Assembly: GCF_001676615.1 (NCBI RefSeq)
Contig: NZ_LYXZ01000013.1
Location: 186,001 to 250,000 of the forward strand
DNA: 64,000 nucleotides
Origin: Labrys sp. WJW
GTDB lineage: Bacteria; Pseudomonadota; Alphaproteobacteria; Rhizobiales; Labraceae
Reading direction: 5' to 3'
Of this stretch, positions 51,767 to 61,375 are shown one piece after another; position 1 is the first letter of the stretch; every line of letters begins with the position of its first letter. The translations under genes and the position numbers were made by a program. Below the pieces are notes generated by a model, which saw only the letters and a program-made list of their open reading frames with translations, had not been told where the DNA came from and made no database searches.

Positions 51767-52795
51767 ATGACTTTGACCGAAGCTGACAAGCCGGACCCCA
51801 TCCTCGAGGAAGCTGTCGACTGGTTGTTGCGCCTGCAGAACGAGCCTGCCAGCCCGGCGACGACCAGGCAATTCGAGGCTTGGCTCCGTTGCTCCGACGC
51901 CCATGCGAAAGCCTGGGAAACCGCGCGCAAGACCTGGCATCTGATGGGTGAGGAAGCGCCGGCTCTTCGGCATTTATGGCATCGCAAGGAGGCCGCGCTT
52001 TCCCCCGCTCCACAACGAAGAAGAAAGGCCCGCATTTCCGCCCCCGCGAGTGCACGGCCAAGGCGCAGGACATGGGCCATGGCAATGGTCGCGGCAGCCA
52101 TTGCTGGGATCTTCCTGGTCGCGGCCATGCCAACGATCATGCTGCGGCTCGAAGCCGACTACATCACGGCAACAGCCGAAAGCCGGAACATCAGGTTGAG
52201 GGATGGCACACTCGTCATGCTGGGTGCCGATAGCGCGATCTCGGTGAATATCGGAGACTCAGGGCTCCGCAAGATCCGGCTTCTTTCCGGCGAGGCCTAT
52301 TTCGACGTTGCCCATGACGCGTCGCATCCCTTTGTCGTCGATGCAGGCGGCGTCGATGTGACGGTGCTCGGCACGGCTTTCGACGTGCGGCTGTCCACTA
52401 TGGCGACGACGGTCCAGCTCGCGCGCGGATCCATCGATGTCTCCTACAAGCATCCCGGTGTCCCCGGTGAAGCAAGGCTCATGCCCGGCGAGATGGCCGT
52501 CGTGGACCGTGCCACCGGGCAGATTACCAGGGGGACCGTGGCCCAAAAGGACATCGCGAGCTGGAGGGAAGGTCAGCTTTTCGTCAATGACGAAACCATC
52601 GGTTCGGTCGTCGAACAGCTTCAGCGCTACCATTCAGCCTGGATCAAGCTGCCCGACGGCAATCTGGCGGCTCGGCGTGTGACCGGGCTTTACGATCTGC
52701 GCGATCCCGACCGAGCCTTGCGAGCGCTGGTTCAGCCTTATGGCGGGAAGGTGCGCGAGTTGTCGCCCTATGTGCGAGTTCTCTCACACTACTAG
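51767..52795 (+). CDS. fecR: FecR-type anti-sigma regulator (second copy)
   Basis: The 342-residue FecR protein has the N-terminal cytoplasmic motif EEAVDWLLRLQNEPAS and FEAWLRCSDAHAKAWE. A transmembrane helix lies near residues 104-124. The periplasmic FecR domain includes NIRLRDGTLVMLGADSAISV and SGEAYFDVAHDASHPF. AGGA precedes the ATG. It lies between fecI and a receptor with an STN domain, so it transmits ligand occupancy from receptor to sigma factor. Confidence 0.9.
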   Translation: MTLTEADKPDPILEEAVDWLLRLQNEPASPATTRQFEAWLRCSDAHAKAWETARKTWHLMGEEAPALRHLWHRKEAALSPAPQRRRKARISAPASARPRRRTWAMAMVAAAIAGIFLVAAMPTIMLRLEADYITATAESRNIRLRDGTLVMLGADSAISVNIGDSGLRKIRLLSGEAYFDVAHDASHPFVVDAGGVDVTVLGTAFDVRLSTMATTVQLARGSIDVSYKHPGVPGEARLMPGEMAVVDRATGQITRGTVAQKDIASWREGQLFVNDETIGSVVEQLQRYHSAWIKLPDGNLAARRVTGLYDLRDPDRALRALVQPYGGKVRELSPYVRVLSHY

Positions 52796-52917
52796 GGCTG
52801 CTCAAAAAACGACCTCAAACAAATTTTGAGCCCGCGTGAGAAAAAATCGCGGGCTGGTCGTCTTTGGTTGGCAAGCGCGTGTGTTGGCGCCGCGCGGCGG
52901 ATTGGAGATCCAGGCAG

Positions 52918-55386
52918 ATGGTTTTGAGGGGACGGCCGGTCAGGGGCCAAATTGATACCGGCGGTAGGAGAGTTGGACCGGCTGTTGAACGACGGCCTTG
53001 GGCAGCCGTCATGTTGGCTGGCCTCGCTAGCCTTCCCTTTTGTTTCCAACCGGTCGCACAAGCGGCCCAGGTCAATGCCGCACGCTCCTTCGACATTCCA
53101 GCCCAACCGCTGGCGACTGCATTGAATGCCTTCGGCCGGCAATCGGGCCTGCAGGTGACACTGGCGGCGGCAACCTCGCGCGGGGTGGTCTCCCGGGCGG
53201 TGAATGGCACCCTGACGCCGCAACAGGCCCTGGCGCGGATGTTGGCGGGGACGGGCATTTCCTTTGACATCAGCTCCGATCGCACAGCCGTCGTCGGACG
53301 GGAGGCTCCCGTCGAGACACCCTTGTCAGCGCCCGATGGCACCATCGAGCTGGACCCGGTCATCGTCCAGGCAGGTGCGAATTCGGCGACGACCGAAGGG
53401 TCGGGCGCCTACAATGCTCAGTCTGTGACTGTTGCCGGGAAGATACCCGTGCCAATCCAGGAAATTCCGAACTCGGTCTCGGTATTGACGCGGCAGCGCC
53501 TGGAGGATCAGAACCTCAATACCGTCGATGAGGCGCTGCGCCAGGCAACCGGCGTGACGGCCGTCAATTACGGCGACGGGACTTCCTATTTCAGCGCCCG
53601 CGGCTATCAGCTCGATGCTCAGTATGATGGTATGCCCGTCTCGTCGGGGATTCAGTATCAGCAGCAATTCGACATGGCGATCTATGATCGTGCGGAAGTC
53701 CTGCGCGGCCCCGCCGGATTGCTGCAAGGCACGGGCGGGCCCGCGGGCACCGTCAATTTCGTGCGTCGAATGCCCCTCGATCATTTCTCGCTGTCGACGG
53801 ACACCCAATACGGATCCTGGAACTTTCTTCGCCAGACAATCGATCTGACCGGTCCGCTGAATAAGGAGGGTACCATCCGCGGGCGCGTCATCGTGGCGGG
53901 GCAGGATCGCGACTTCTTCTACGACAAGGCCAAGGAATGGCATGGTACGGCCTATGGCGCGCTCCAGGTCGACCTTTCCCCCCAGACCACGCTGAGCCTT
54001 TCAGGCGTCTATCAGAAACAGCGATTTGCTCCGTTCGACTATGGCCAGTCGCTCTATACCAACGGCGCCTTCCTCAACGCTCCGCGTTCCGCATTCTTCG
54101 GCGCGGACTGGAGTTACAACAATTTCTCCACGGCGGAAGGCTATGCCGATCTCAAGCATACTTTCGACAATGGCTGGGTCAGCAACACCTCGCTGCTCTA
54201 CCGCGACATGCGCAGCAACGCCAAATATGCCTACATGACGGATGGTGTGAATCCTGCCACCAATACGTCGGACTATGCGCTCCAGTCGGGCGTGCTCGAT
54301 CAGAAGTGGCTGGGCGTCGACACCAACATCTCCGGTTCTTTCGAGCTGTTCGGTCGTGAAAGCCAATTCCTGCTGGGGGCGAACTATTCCTATCGCGACA
54401 AGCACCAGCTCAGCGGCTACATGGATGGCGGTGTCTACGAGATCTATTCCGCGCATGCCACGATACCTTACCAGAACGTACCTTTCACTTATGGCCAGGA
54501 TTCTCGTACACAGGAGGCGGGCCTCTATGGCCAGACCCGCCTGAAGCTGCTCGACCCGCTGACCGTCGTCCTGGGCGGCCGATTCAGCTGGTACGGCAAT
54601 GAACACCGGAACCTGATCCCCGCCACCGGTACCTGGACGAGCGATCCGAGCGTCAACGGCAAGTTCACTCCCTATGCCGGCATCGTTTATCAGCTGAACA
54701 AGACCTATGCGGTTTATGCGAGCTATTCGGATATCTTCACGCCGCAGGCCGACCCAACCTTTACCGGGCAAGGACTACAGCCACGCGTGGGCAGCCAGTA
54801 TGAAGTCGGCGTGAAAGGCACCTTCCTGGATGGCCGCTTGAACGCAACCCTGGCCGCCTTCAACATCGACGACAATCACCGTGCCGTCGCGGACCTAACG
54901 AACCCTATCTTCTCCGTCGATGCCGGCAAGGCGCGCAGCCGCGGCATCGAGGCCGAGGTAAGCGGTGAAATCCTCCCTGGTTGGAACCTGACCGCCGGCT
55001 ACACCTACCTTCAGACGAAATATCTCAGCGATCCCAGCAATGCCGGCATGGTGCTCGATCCTGAGGAACCCAAGCATGCCTTCAAACTGTGGAGCAAATA
55101 TACGTTCGAAGGCGGGCGCTTCGAGGGGCTGAGCCTCGGGGCCGGCCTGCGGGCCTATAGCCGGACACAACGCGGCTCCCCGACCGGCCCCAGCGACATG
55201 TCGAGCCAAGGTGCCTACGCCGTCGTCGATGCCCAGCTCGGTTATAAGTTGAACGATCATTTCGAGGGTACGGTTACGGTCAAGAACCTGTTGGACAGGA
55301 AGTACTTCGATCGCCTGCCGACCCGGTATTTTGGCATTTACGGCGAGCCGAGGAGCTTCCTGGTGAGCCTCAAGAGCCACTGGTGA
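52918..55386 (+). CDS. TonB-dependent siderophore receptor with STN domain (second copy)
   Basis: The 822-residue receptor precursor has a signal peptide ending near AQAAQ. An STN signalling domain follows (FDIPAQPLATALNAFGRQSG, LTPQQALARMLAGTGISF), then a TonB box (ELDPVIVQA). The plug is VDEALRQATGV, SARGYQLDAQYDGM and RGPAGLLQGTGGPAGTV. A barrel ending in a terminal Trp (LKSHW) completes it. I chose ATG 52918, which follows a GGAG-containing stretch, over a TTG at 52864. The receptor resembles FpvA/FoxA-type proteins. The exact ferric ligand is unknown. Confidence 0.9.
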   Translation: MVLRGRPVRGQIDTGGRRVGPAVERRPWAAVMLAGLASLPFCFQPVAQAAQVNAARSFDIPAQPLATALNAFGRQSGLQVTLAAATSRGVVSRAVNGTLTPQQALARMLAGTGISFDISSDRTAVVGREAPVETPLSAPDGTIELDPVIVQAGANSATTEGSGAYNAQSVTVAGKIPVPIQEIPNSVSVLTRQRLEDQNLNTVDEALRQATGVTAVNYGDGTSYFSARGYQLDAQYDGMPVSSGIQYQQQFDMAIYDRAEVLRGPAGLLQGTGGPAGTVNFVRRMPLDHFSLSTDTQYGSWNFLRQTIDLTGPLNKEGTIRGRVIVAGQDRDFFYDKAKEWHGTAYGALQVDLSPQTTLSLSGVYQKQRFAPFDYGQSLYTNGAFLNAPRSAFFGADWSYNNFSTAEGYADLKHTFDNGWVSNTSLLYRDMRSNAKYAYMTDGVNPATNTSDYALQSGVLDQKWLGVDTNISGSFELFGRESQFLLGANYSYRDKHQLSGYMDGGVYEIYSAHATIPYQNVPFTYGQDSRTQEAGLYGQTRLKLLDPLTVVLGGRFSWYGNEHRNLIPATGTWTSDPSVNGKFTPYAGIVYQLNKTYAVYASYSDIFTPQADPTFTGQGLQPRVGSQYEVGVKGTFLDGRLNATLAAFNIDDNHRAVADLTNPIFSVDAGKARSRGIEAEVSGEILPGWNLTAGYTYLQTKYLSDPSNAGMVLDPEEPKHAFKLWSKYTFEGGRFEGLSLGAGLRAYSRTQRGSPTGPSDMSSQGAYAVVDAQLGYKLNDHFEGTVTVKNLLDRKYFDRLPTRYFGIYGEPRSFLVSLKSHW

Positions 55387-55387
55387 C

Positions 55388-56311
55388 ATGGTGCCTCGAC
55401 GGCTTGCCGCAGACGAAAAGCGCCCGGGCCGACGCCTGTTCCTGGCCATGCTGGGGGCCGGCCTGGGCTGGAGCTGCGTGCCGGATGACACGGCGGCTCT
55501 GCCCACCATGTCGTCGCCCCGGATCGTCGTGCTGGACTGGGCTCTGGCGGCGACCGCAGTCAGCATAGGAGCGAACGTCATCGGCGTTCCCGCCATCGAT
55601 TATTACCGGCGCTCGGCGGTCGAACCCGCTCTTCCCTCGGGCGTCGTCGACGTGGGGTTGCTCTTCACGCCGAATTTCGAACTCCTGGATGAGCTCAAGC
55701 CGGATCTCATCGTCATCCCGCCGGCCCTTCAGGTTGCCGGCGGCCTGCTCAAGCGGACCGCCCCCGTAGTCACGATCTCGTTGGAGCATGAGGGACGTCA
55801 TTCGATCGAGGCGGCAGCAACGGCGACCCGCCTTCTCGCCAGTCTCCTGCGGATGCCGCAGCAGGGAGAAGCCTTGATCGAGGATACTCGGCAGCACCTC
55901 GCACAGGCCGCAGCGGAGGTGGCGAGATGGCGCGGGCGGCCCTTCTTCATAGCCATGTTCGCCGATGGGCAGCATCTGACTCTCTTTGGTCCTAAAAGCC
56001 TGTTCGCCGACGTGCTCGGCGCGCTTGCCTTGGTCAATGCGGAGGAAAAATCCGGCTTTTGGGGAGGGCGGATCGTGGTGGGTCTCGATAGGCTGGCTGG
56101 CGTGCCGGACGCCGGCATCATCCTCATCGATGCCGGTGATGGCAATGCGATGGCGCAAGCAAGCGCGGGCGGAATCTTCTGGAATTCCTTGCCGGCTGTC
56201 CGGGACGGCAGGGTGTTCCAGCTACCGGCCATTCTCGAAAATGGCGGTTTGTCCGCAGCGGATCGCTTCGCGAGACTGCTCGTGGCGTCCCTGAAAGCCG
56301 GGGTCCCTTGA
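55388..56311 (+). CDS. siderophore-binding protein, FhuD-like (second copy)
   Basis: The 307-residue periplasmic binding protein carries an N-terminal GRRLFLAMLGAGLG stretch that resembles a twin-arginine signal. The class III binding fold begins RIVVLDWALAATAVSIGANV, strikingly parallel to the first FhuD-like protein. It starts one base after the receptor stop and ends one base before fhuB, so the three genes form one transcription unit. Confidence 0.87.
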   Translation: MVPRRLAADEKRPGRRLFLAMLGAGLGWSCVPDDTAALPTMSSPRIVVLDWALAATAVSIGANVIGVPAIDYYRRSAVEPALPSGVVDVGLLFTPNFELLDELKPDLIVIPPALQVAGGLLKRTAPVVTISLEHEGRHSIEAAATATRLLASLLRMPQQGEALIEDTRQHLAQAAAEVARWRGRPFFIAMFADGQHLTLFGPKSLFADVLGALALVNAEEKSGFWGGRIVVGLDRLAGVPDAGIILIDAGDGNAMAQASAGGIFWNSLPAVRDGRVFQLPAILENGGLSAADRFARLLVASLKAGVP

Positions 56312-56312
56312 A

Positions 56313-58280
56313 ATGGAGGACCGCAACAAGCGGCTTTTATGGTGTCTGGCCGCGGGACTGGCGTTGGCTTCGCTGGCTTTCAGCCTGCATGGCATGTCCG
56401 AAATCCTGTCGGCCGGCCTGTGGTGGAAAGCTCTCTTCGCGCCCGACGCCAGCGATCTCGGCCAACTGACGGTCCATTACAGCATTCTTCCCCGCATCGC
56501 CGCCGCCCTTCTCGTGGGTGCGGGGCTCGGCCTGGCCGGGGCGATCCTGCAGCTCGTCTTGCGCAACGCTGCCGCCGAACCGGCAACGCTCGGCATTGCG
56601 GCCGGCGCCTTTCTCGCGCTGAGCGCAGCCTCGATGCTCATGCCTGCCTTCGCCGGTGCCAATCGGACCGCAATCGCTTTTGCCGGGGCCCTGATTGCGG
56701 GCCTGGCCGTCGTCGGGATGACCTGGCGCGGCCGGTTTTCGCCTCAGACCACGCTCGTCGCGGGGCTCGTGATCGGCCTTTATGCCGGGGCCGCCAATAC
56801 CCTGCTGATCATGCTGCATGGAGGCCTGATAACCCTGTTCATCTGGGGTAGCGGTTCGCTTGCGACACAGGACTGGCAGACGGTCTTCTATCTTGCGCCC
56901 CGGCTGGTGCCAGCTTTGGTGCTTTCGCTGCTCATGGTTCGACCGATCGCGGTGCTTGCCGTCTCCGACGAGGCGGCGAGCAGCCTCGGTGTGTCGCCGG
57001 GGGCAATGAGACTCGCGGGGCTTTCCGTCGCGTTGTGGATCACGGCGGTTTGCGTTGCAGCCGTCGGCGTGATCGGCTTTGTCGGCCTTGCCGCGCCCGA
57101 GATCGTGCGCCGCCTCGGCTATCACCGCGTCGGCTCTCAATTCTTGCTTTCGCCCATGATCGGAGGGCTGCTGCTTTGGCTGACCGACCAGGCTTTCCGC
57201 ACGATCTTCGGCGGCATCGAGATTCCGGCCGGTGCCGCCACGGCCCTGCTGGGCGCACCGCTGCTTGTCTGGCTCGTCATGCAACGCTCGATGAAGAGGC
57301 ATCTTCCGCCACGATCGTTCGTCGCCCGCAGGCGCAGGGCAGGGGTTCACCCGGGCTGGCTCGTTGGATTGGTGCTGCTCACCGTCATCGCCTCGCTTCT
57401 GGTCGGCCGTGGCCTGCACGGCTGGAACATCTCCGGCCTTTCGACCTGGGAGGCCACCTTGTTTTGGCGGGGGCCGCGTATGCTGGCGGCGGGAGCTGGC
57501 GCGATCCTGCTTGCCGTAAGCGGATGCATCATCCAGCGCCTGACGGCAAACCCATTGGCAGGGCCTGAAATTCTGGGCGTCAGCTCAGGTGCGGCCTGCG
57601 GTGCCGTCGTCGCTATCATGCTCCCCGATGGAGCCCAGCCCCTCGCTCCCGTGCTCAGCATGGCCGGCGCGGGCATCGCGCTGATCCTGCTTCTGGCCAT
57701 GGCGCAGCGGCGTTCATTCGAGGCCCACGATCTGTTCGTTGTCGGCATGGCCACGGCGACGGCGTTCAGCGCCCTCGTTTCGATCGTGCTGGCCAGCGGC
57801 GATCCGCGCGTGTTCGATCTGCTACGGTGGTTGAGTGGCTCGACATTCCTCGCCCAGCCGCGTGACGTCGTGCTTCTTACCGCCGCCGTCGGCGTGATGG
57901 CGGCCATATTGCCGCTACTCGCACGCTGGCTCGAGCTTCTGCCTCTCGGGCAGGGCATGGCGATGGAAGTCGGCATGCCGGTAAAAGGGAGCAGGGTGAT
58001 CCTGCTTGCCTTCGCCTCCGGATTGGTCGGGCTGTCGGTCCTAACCATTGGCCCGCTGAGCTTTGTCGGGCTGATGGCGCCGCACCTTGCGCGCATGCTC
58101 GGTTTTCGCCGTCCGATTGGGGAGTTTTCAGCGGCCGCCGCCATCGGCTGCCAGCTGATGATCGCAGCCGACTGGCTGGGACGGGTCGTGATGTTCCCCA
58201 ATCAAATACCGGCTGGCTTGATTGCAAGCCTGATCGCACCCCTCTGTTTCCTTGTGCTCGCTTGGAGGGCGGCTGATTGA
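56313..58280 (+). CDS. fused iron-siderophore permease, FhuB-like (second copy)
   Basis: The 655-residue inner-membrane protein has two FecCD-type halves with about 20 helices. The first half has LRNAAAEPATLGIAAGAFL and GFVGLAAPEIVRRLGYH. The second has LTANPLAGPEILGVSSGAAC and LSFVGLMAPHLARMLGFR. As with the first fhuB, no ATPase gene follows. The next genes are convergent on the minus strand and include one ATPase (59469-60308) that belongs to a separate operon. The 127 bases after the stop show no gene. Confidence 0.9.
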   Translation: MEDRNKRLLWCLAAGLALASLAFSLHGMSEILSAGLWWKALFAPDASDLGQLTVHYSILPRIAAALLVGAGLGLAGAILQLVLRNAAAEPATLGIAAGAFLALSAASMLMPAFAGANRTAIAFAGALIAGLAVVGMTWRGRFSPQTTLVAGLVIGLYAGAANTLLIMLHGGLITLFIWGSGSLATQDWQTVFYLAPRLVPALVLSLLMVRPIAVLAVSDEAASSLGVSPGAMRLAGLSVALWITAVCVAAVGVIGFVGLAAPEIVRRLGYHRVGSQFLLSPMIGGLLLWLTDQAFRTIFGGIEIPAGAATALLGAPLLVWLVMQRSMKRHLPPRSFVARRRRAGVHPGWLVGLVLLTVIASLLVGRGLHGWNISGLSTWEATLFWRGPRMLAAGAGAILLAVSGCIIQRLTANPLAGPEILGVSSGAACGAVVAIMLPDGAQPLAPVLSMAGAGIALILLLAMAQRRSFEAHDLFVVGMATATAFSALVSIVLASGDPRVFDLLRWLSGSTFLAQPRDVVLLTAAVGVMAAILPLLARWLELLPLGQGMAMEVGMPVKGSRVILLAFASGLVGLSVLTIGPLSFVGLMAPHLARMLGFRRPIGEFSAAAAIGCQLMIAADWLGRVVMFPNQIPAGLIASLIAPLCFLVLAWRAAD

Positions 58281-58407
58281 GTGTGACGGAGGACAGGATC
58301 AGATCTCACTTTTACCAGGTCGCGAAAAAATTCACCCGACGGTCTCGTCAGATATCCCGGATGTATGCACGCGAGGCTGTCTGCTCGAACCAATTGTTGG
58401 TCGTGGC

Positions 58408-59472
58408 TCATTCCTGGGCCTTGCGCCAATAGGCGACGATGAGATGCTTGTGCTGGCGCAGGCCGCGCTCGCCCAGGAGCTGCGCGCGCAAAGTGCGAAA
58501 GGCCTGATATTCACAGCCCACCCAGGCATAGAGGCGGGAACCGTCGCCAGGTAGGGCGGTACGGCTGACCGCATCTACCAGCAGGTTCGTGGTGCCGGCA
58601 GGCGCGCCGTTGCGGAACAGCCATTCGATCTCGATGGCCGCGGTAAAATCGAACTGCTGCACCTCGCCTTTGTCGGCAACCTCGATCAGAACCTTGCCTC
58701 GCGCGCTCCCAGGCAGGCATTCGAGCATACGCCCGATCGCCGGGAGCGCGGTCTCGTCACCCGCGAACAGATACCAGTCGGCCTCAATCAGGCCGCCACC
58801 GCCCGGCCCGAGAACCCCGACTTCCTCGCCTGGCGTCACGCTCTCCGCCAGGCTGGAGCCCGGGCCGGCATCGGCATGGCGCACGAAATCGATATCGAGC
58901 GTGCCCGCTGCGGCGTCGAGCGAGCGCACGGTATATTTGCGTAAGGTGGGTTTGCGATCGGGATTGGGCCAATGGATCAGTCCGTCCGGGCCGACGCTCG
59001 GCCATTGCGGTTCGGGCAGGTCTGGGTGCTGCGCGAGGATGTTGAGATGCAGCGCCTCCATGGACTGGTAGCGCGAGACGTCACTGGCGGAGAACGTGAT
59101 GCGGCGCATGTGAGGCGTCACGTCCTTCACTCCGATCACCCGGAAGATCTGGAAGTTGGGAGGGCGTGAGATCTCCGTGCCATCCCCGGTCCAGGCGATG
59201 GCAGGCCGCCTGCCCTGGGCAAATTCGACGATATGCGAGGCTACAGCCTGACGGATGAAATAGAGCTCCTCCAGGCTCTCCGCCTCGGTGTCGACCAGCG
59301 TGGCCGCGCCGGTGTTCGAAAAGCGTGCCCGGGCGCCGCGGAAATTGAGGATATGAGCGCCGTCGCGGTGCTCGACCTCGGCACCATGCTCGATGAAATG
59401 CTCGCAGAGCGGCACGATTACCGCTTGGGGATCAGGCAATTCGATACGGGCCTGGGCGACAAAACGCTTCAT
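58408..59472 (-). CDS. siderophore-interacting protein with N-terminal DUF2218 domain
   Basis: This is a cytoplasmic ferric-siderophore reductase of the SIP/ViuB family that releases iron by reduction. The 354-residue protein has an N-terminal DUF2218-like domain (residues 1-95, HILNFRGARARFSNTG) fused to the FAD-binding SIP domain (about 105-350). RKYTVRSLDAAAGTLDIDFV and the GPGGGGLIEADWYLFAGDETALPAIGRML segment are broken by the usual loops. The start overlaps the ATPase stop by four bases. The fusion of both domains is known in alphaproteobacteria. Confidence 0.88.
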   Translation of the reverse strand: MKRFVAQARIELPDPQAVIVPLCEHFIEHGAEVEHRDGAHILNFRGARARFSNTGAATLVDTEAESLEELYFIRQAVASHIVEFAQGRRPAIAWTGDGTEISRPPNFQIFRVIGVKDVTPHMRRITFSASDVSRYQSMEALHLNILAQHPDLPEPQWPSVGPDGLIHWPNPDRKPTLRKYTVRSLDAAAGTLDIDFVRHADAGPGSSLAESVTPGEEVGVLGPGGGGLIEADWYLFAGDETALPAIGRMLECLPGSARGKVLIEVADKGEVQQFDFTAAIEIEWLFRNGAPAGTTNLLVDAVSRTALPGDGSRLYAWVGCEYQAFRTLRAQLLGERGLRQHKHLIVAYWRKAQE

Positions 59473-60308
59473 GGGATTGCTTTCTGGTGTTGATGGGCCG
59501 GGACGGAGCCCGAGCTACTGCGCTCGACCACACCGTCGACCATGATCTGCAGCCGTCCCTGCGAACAACGTTCCACTCGCGCCGCGACGTCGTAGACATC
59601 GGCCAGCATGCGTTGGGTGAGGATTTCGTCGGGCGGCCCGGCGCCATGGAGCCTGCCCTGGCGCATGACGATGAGGTCATCGGCCCATTGCGCCGCCAAG
59701 GCGAGATCGTGCAGCACGGCCACCACGATGCGCCCGCCCGCAGCATAGTTCTTGATGCTGCGCATGATGAAATATTGCCGGGACGGGTCGAGTGCGCTCG
59801 TCGGCTCGTCGAGCAGCAGCACGGGCGGCGCGCAGGCGATGGCTTGCGCCAGGCTCGCGACCTGCTTTTGTCCGCCGGACAACCGATCGAGTGGCAGGGA
59901 GGCGAGATAGGGCACGCCGAGACCGGTAAGGACATCCAGCGCCCGCTCGGCATGTGAGCTTGTAGCCTCGCCGGCCTGGGCGACCCGCAGGGTCGCGATC
60001 ACCGTTTCGAGCACGCTGAGGGAGACGTCGAGCGGCAGAGCCTGAGGCATGAAGCCGACCAGCCTTGCCCGTGCGGCGGCGCTTATGTGGGTGAGGTCGC
60101 ATTCGCCCAGCGCGACCTGGCCGCGCATGCGAATGAGATGGGCCATGGCGCGCAGCAGGGTCGACTTTCCGGCACTGTTGGGGCCGACCAGCGCCACCAG
60201 CCGTCCTGGCTGCAGGGGCGGCAAGGTGAGATCGGTGATGATGTCATGCCCGCCATAGCCGGCATGAAGCCCGCGCACGACGAGCGCCGGGGTATGATCC
60301 GTTTTCAT
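59469..60308 (-). CDS. ferric-siderophore ABC ATPase, FepC-like
   Basis: The 279-residue cytoplasmic ATPase has Walker A GPNSAGKST near residue 42, signature LSGGQKQV, Walker B VLLLDEPTSALD and switch histidine VLHDLALAAQ. The ATG at 60308 overlaps the permease stop by four bases. The frame is open far upstream inside the permease gene, but only as an out-of-frame shadow. It is the only ferric-siderophore ATPase in the window, and might also serve the two fhuB permeases that lack one. Confidence 0.92.
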   Translation of the reverse strand: MKTDHTPALVVRGLHAGYGGHDIITDLTLPPLQPGRLVALVGPNSAGKSTLLRAMAHLIRMRGQVALGECDLTHISAAARARLVGFMPQALPLDVSLSVLETVIATLRVAQAGEATSSHAERALDVLTGLGVPYLASLPLDRLSGGQKQVASLAQAIACAPPVLLLDEPTSALDPSRQYFIMRSIKNYAAGGRIVVAVLHDLALAAQWADDLIVMRQGRLHGAGPPDEILTQRMLADVYDVAARVERCSQGRLQIMVDGVVERSSSGSVPAHQHQKAIP

Positions 60309-61375
60309 CGGCCTTTCCCAAGCGTCCGCAGCACCAGGGTGAAGAACACCGGCAGGCCGATCAGCGCCGTTATCACGCCAACGGGCAGGAGCAGGCCGGG
60401 TATCATCAGCTTGGTGACGATGGAGGCGACCAGCATGACCAGCGCTCCCACCGCCAAACTGGCGGGCAGCAGGAAGCGATGGTCCTCTCCGACCAGCAGC
60501 CGCGCGATGTGCGGGCCGACCAAGCCGACGAAGCCGATCACGCCGACGAAGGCCACCGCAGTGGCCGAGAGCAGGCCGACGCGCAACAGCGATCCTAGGC
60601 GCAGCCTGGCAATGTCGACGCCGAGGCTGCGGGCGCGTTCTTCCCCGAGACGCAGCAGTGTGAAGCGCGAGGAGGCGGCCAGAGAGAAGGGAATGCTGCC
60701 CGCCAGCACGACTGCCAGGATCAAGGTGGTGGCGGCATCCGCGCGCACCAGGCTGCCCATGCGCCAGAAGACAAGCTGCTGCAGGGCATCGGTGGAGGCC
60801 ATGAATTGCAGCAGCGACAGCAAGGCTTCGGCCGACAGGCCGATGGCGATGCCGAACAGGATTAGGGTCTGGGGGCTGGCGCCGCGCCAGCGGGCAAGCG
60901 CATGGATTGCTCCCAGCGAGAGGACGGCGAACAGAAAGGCGTTGGCCGAAACCATCCAGCTTGCGGGCAGCCCGGGCAAGGACAGGCCGAGCACGATCGC
61001 CACTGCCGCGCCGAGAGCGGCGCTGTAGGACACGCCGAGCGTGAACGGCTCGGCGAGGGGATTGCCGAGGACCGTCTGCATCTCCGCTCCCGCCAAGGCG
61101 AGGGCGGCGCCGACCAGCAGCGCCATCACGCTCATCGGCAGGCGGACCTGCCAGACGATCACCCGGACGGAGCGAGTGACCTCGTCCGTGCCGAAGAGGG
61201 CGGCCAGCGTGTTGCGTAGGCCGACGCTTGAGGCGCCGACGACGAGATCGATCGAGAAAGCGGCGAGCCCGAGCGCGATCAGCGCGAGGACCAGGAGCAG
61301 CCGGCGGCGCTGGCTCGCGCGATAGTCGGTGAGGGCAGAACGACCGGAGTTCTCGGCGGAAGGGACGGGGCTCAT
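60305..61375 (-). CDS. ferric-siderophore permease, FecCD family
   Basis: The 356-residue permease has one FecCD unit with about nine or ten helices. Motifs are VRLPMSVMALLVGAALALAG, LGNPLAEPFTLGVSYSAALG and GFVGLVGPHIARLLVGEDH. The ATG at 61375 overlaps the binding-protein stop (ATGA). It is a single, not fused, permease and probably works as a homodimer with the adjacent ATPase. Confidence 0.92.
   Translation of the reverse strand: MSPVPSAENSGRSALTDYRASQRRRLLLVLALIALGLAAFSIDLVVGASSVGLRNTLAALFGTDEVTRSVRVIVWQVRLPMSVMALLVGAALALAGAEMQTVLGNPLAEPFTLGVSYSAALGAAVAIVLGLSLPGLPASWMVSANAFLFAVLSLGAIHALARWRGASPQTLILFGIAIGLSAEALLSLLQFMASTDALQQLVFWRMGSLVRADAATTLILAVVLAGSIPFSLAASSRFTLLRLGEERARSLGVDIARLRLGSLLRVGLLSATAVAFVGVIGFVGLVGPHIARLLVGEDHRFLLPASLAVGALVMLVASIVTKLMIPGLLLPVGVITALIGLPVFFTLVLRTLGKGR

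Noticed and set aside
52801..52830. CTCAAAA/TTTTGAG inverted repeat before the second siderophore receptor as a terminator or attenuator
   Set aside because: The stem is AT-rich with a 16-base loop and no U-tract, so it is not convincing as either.
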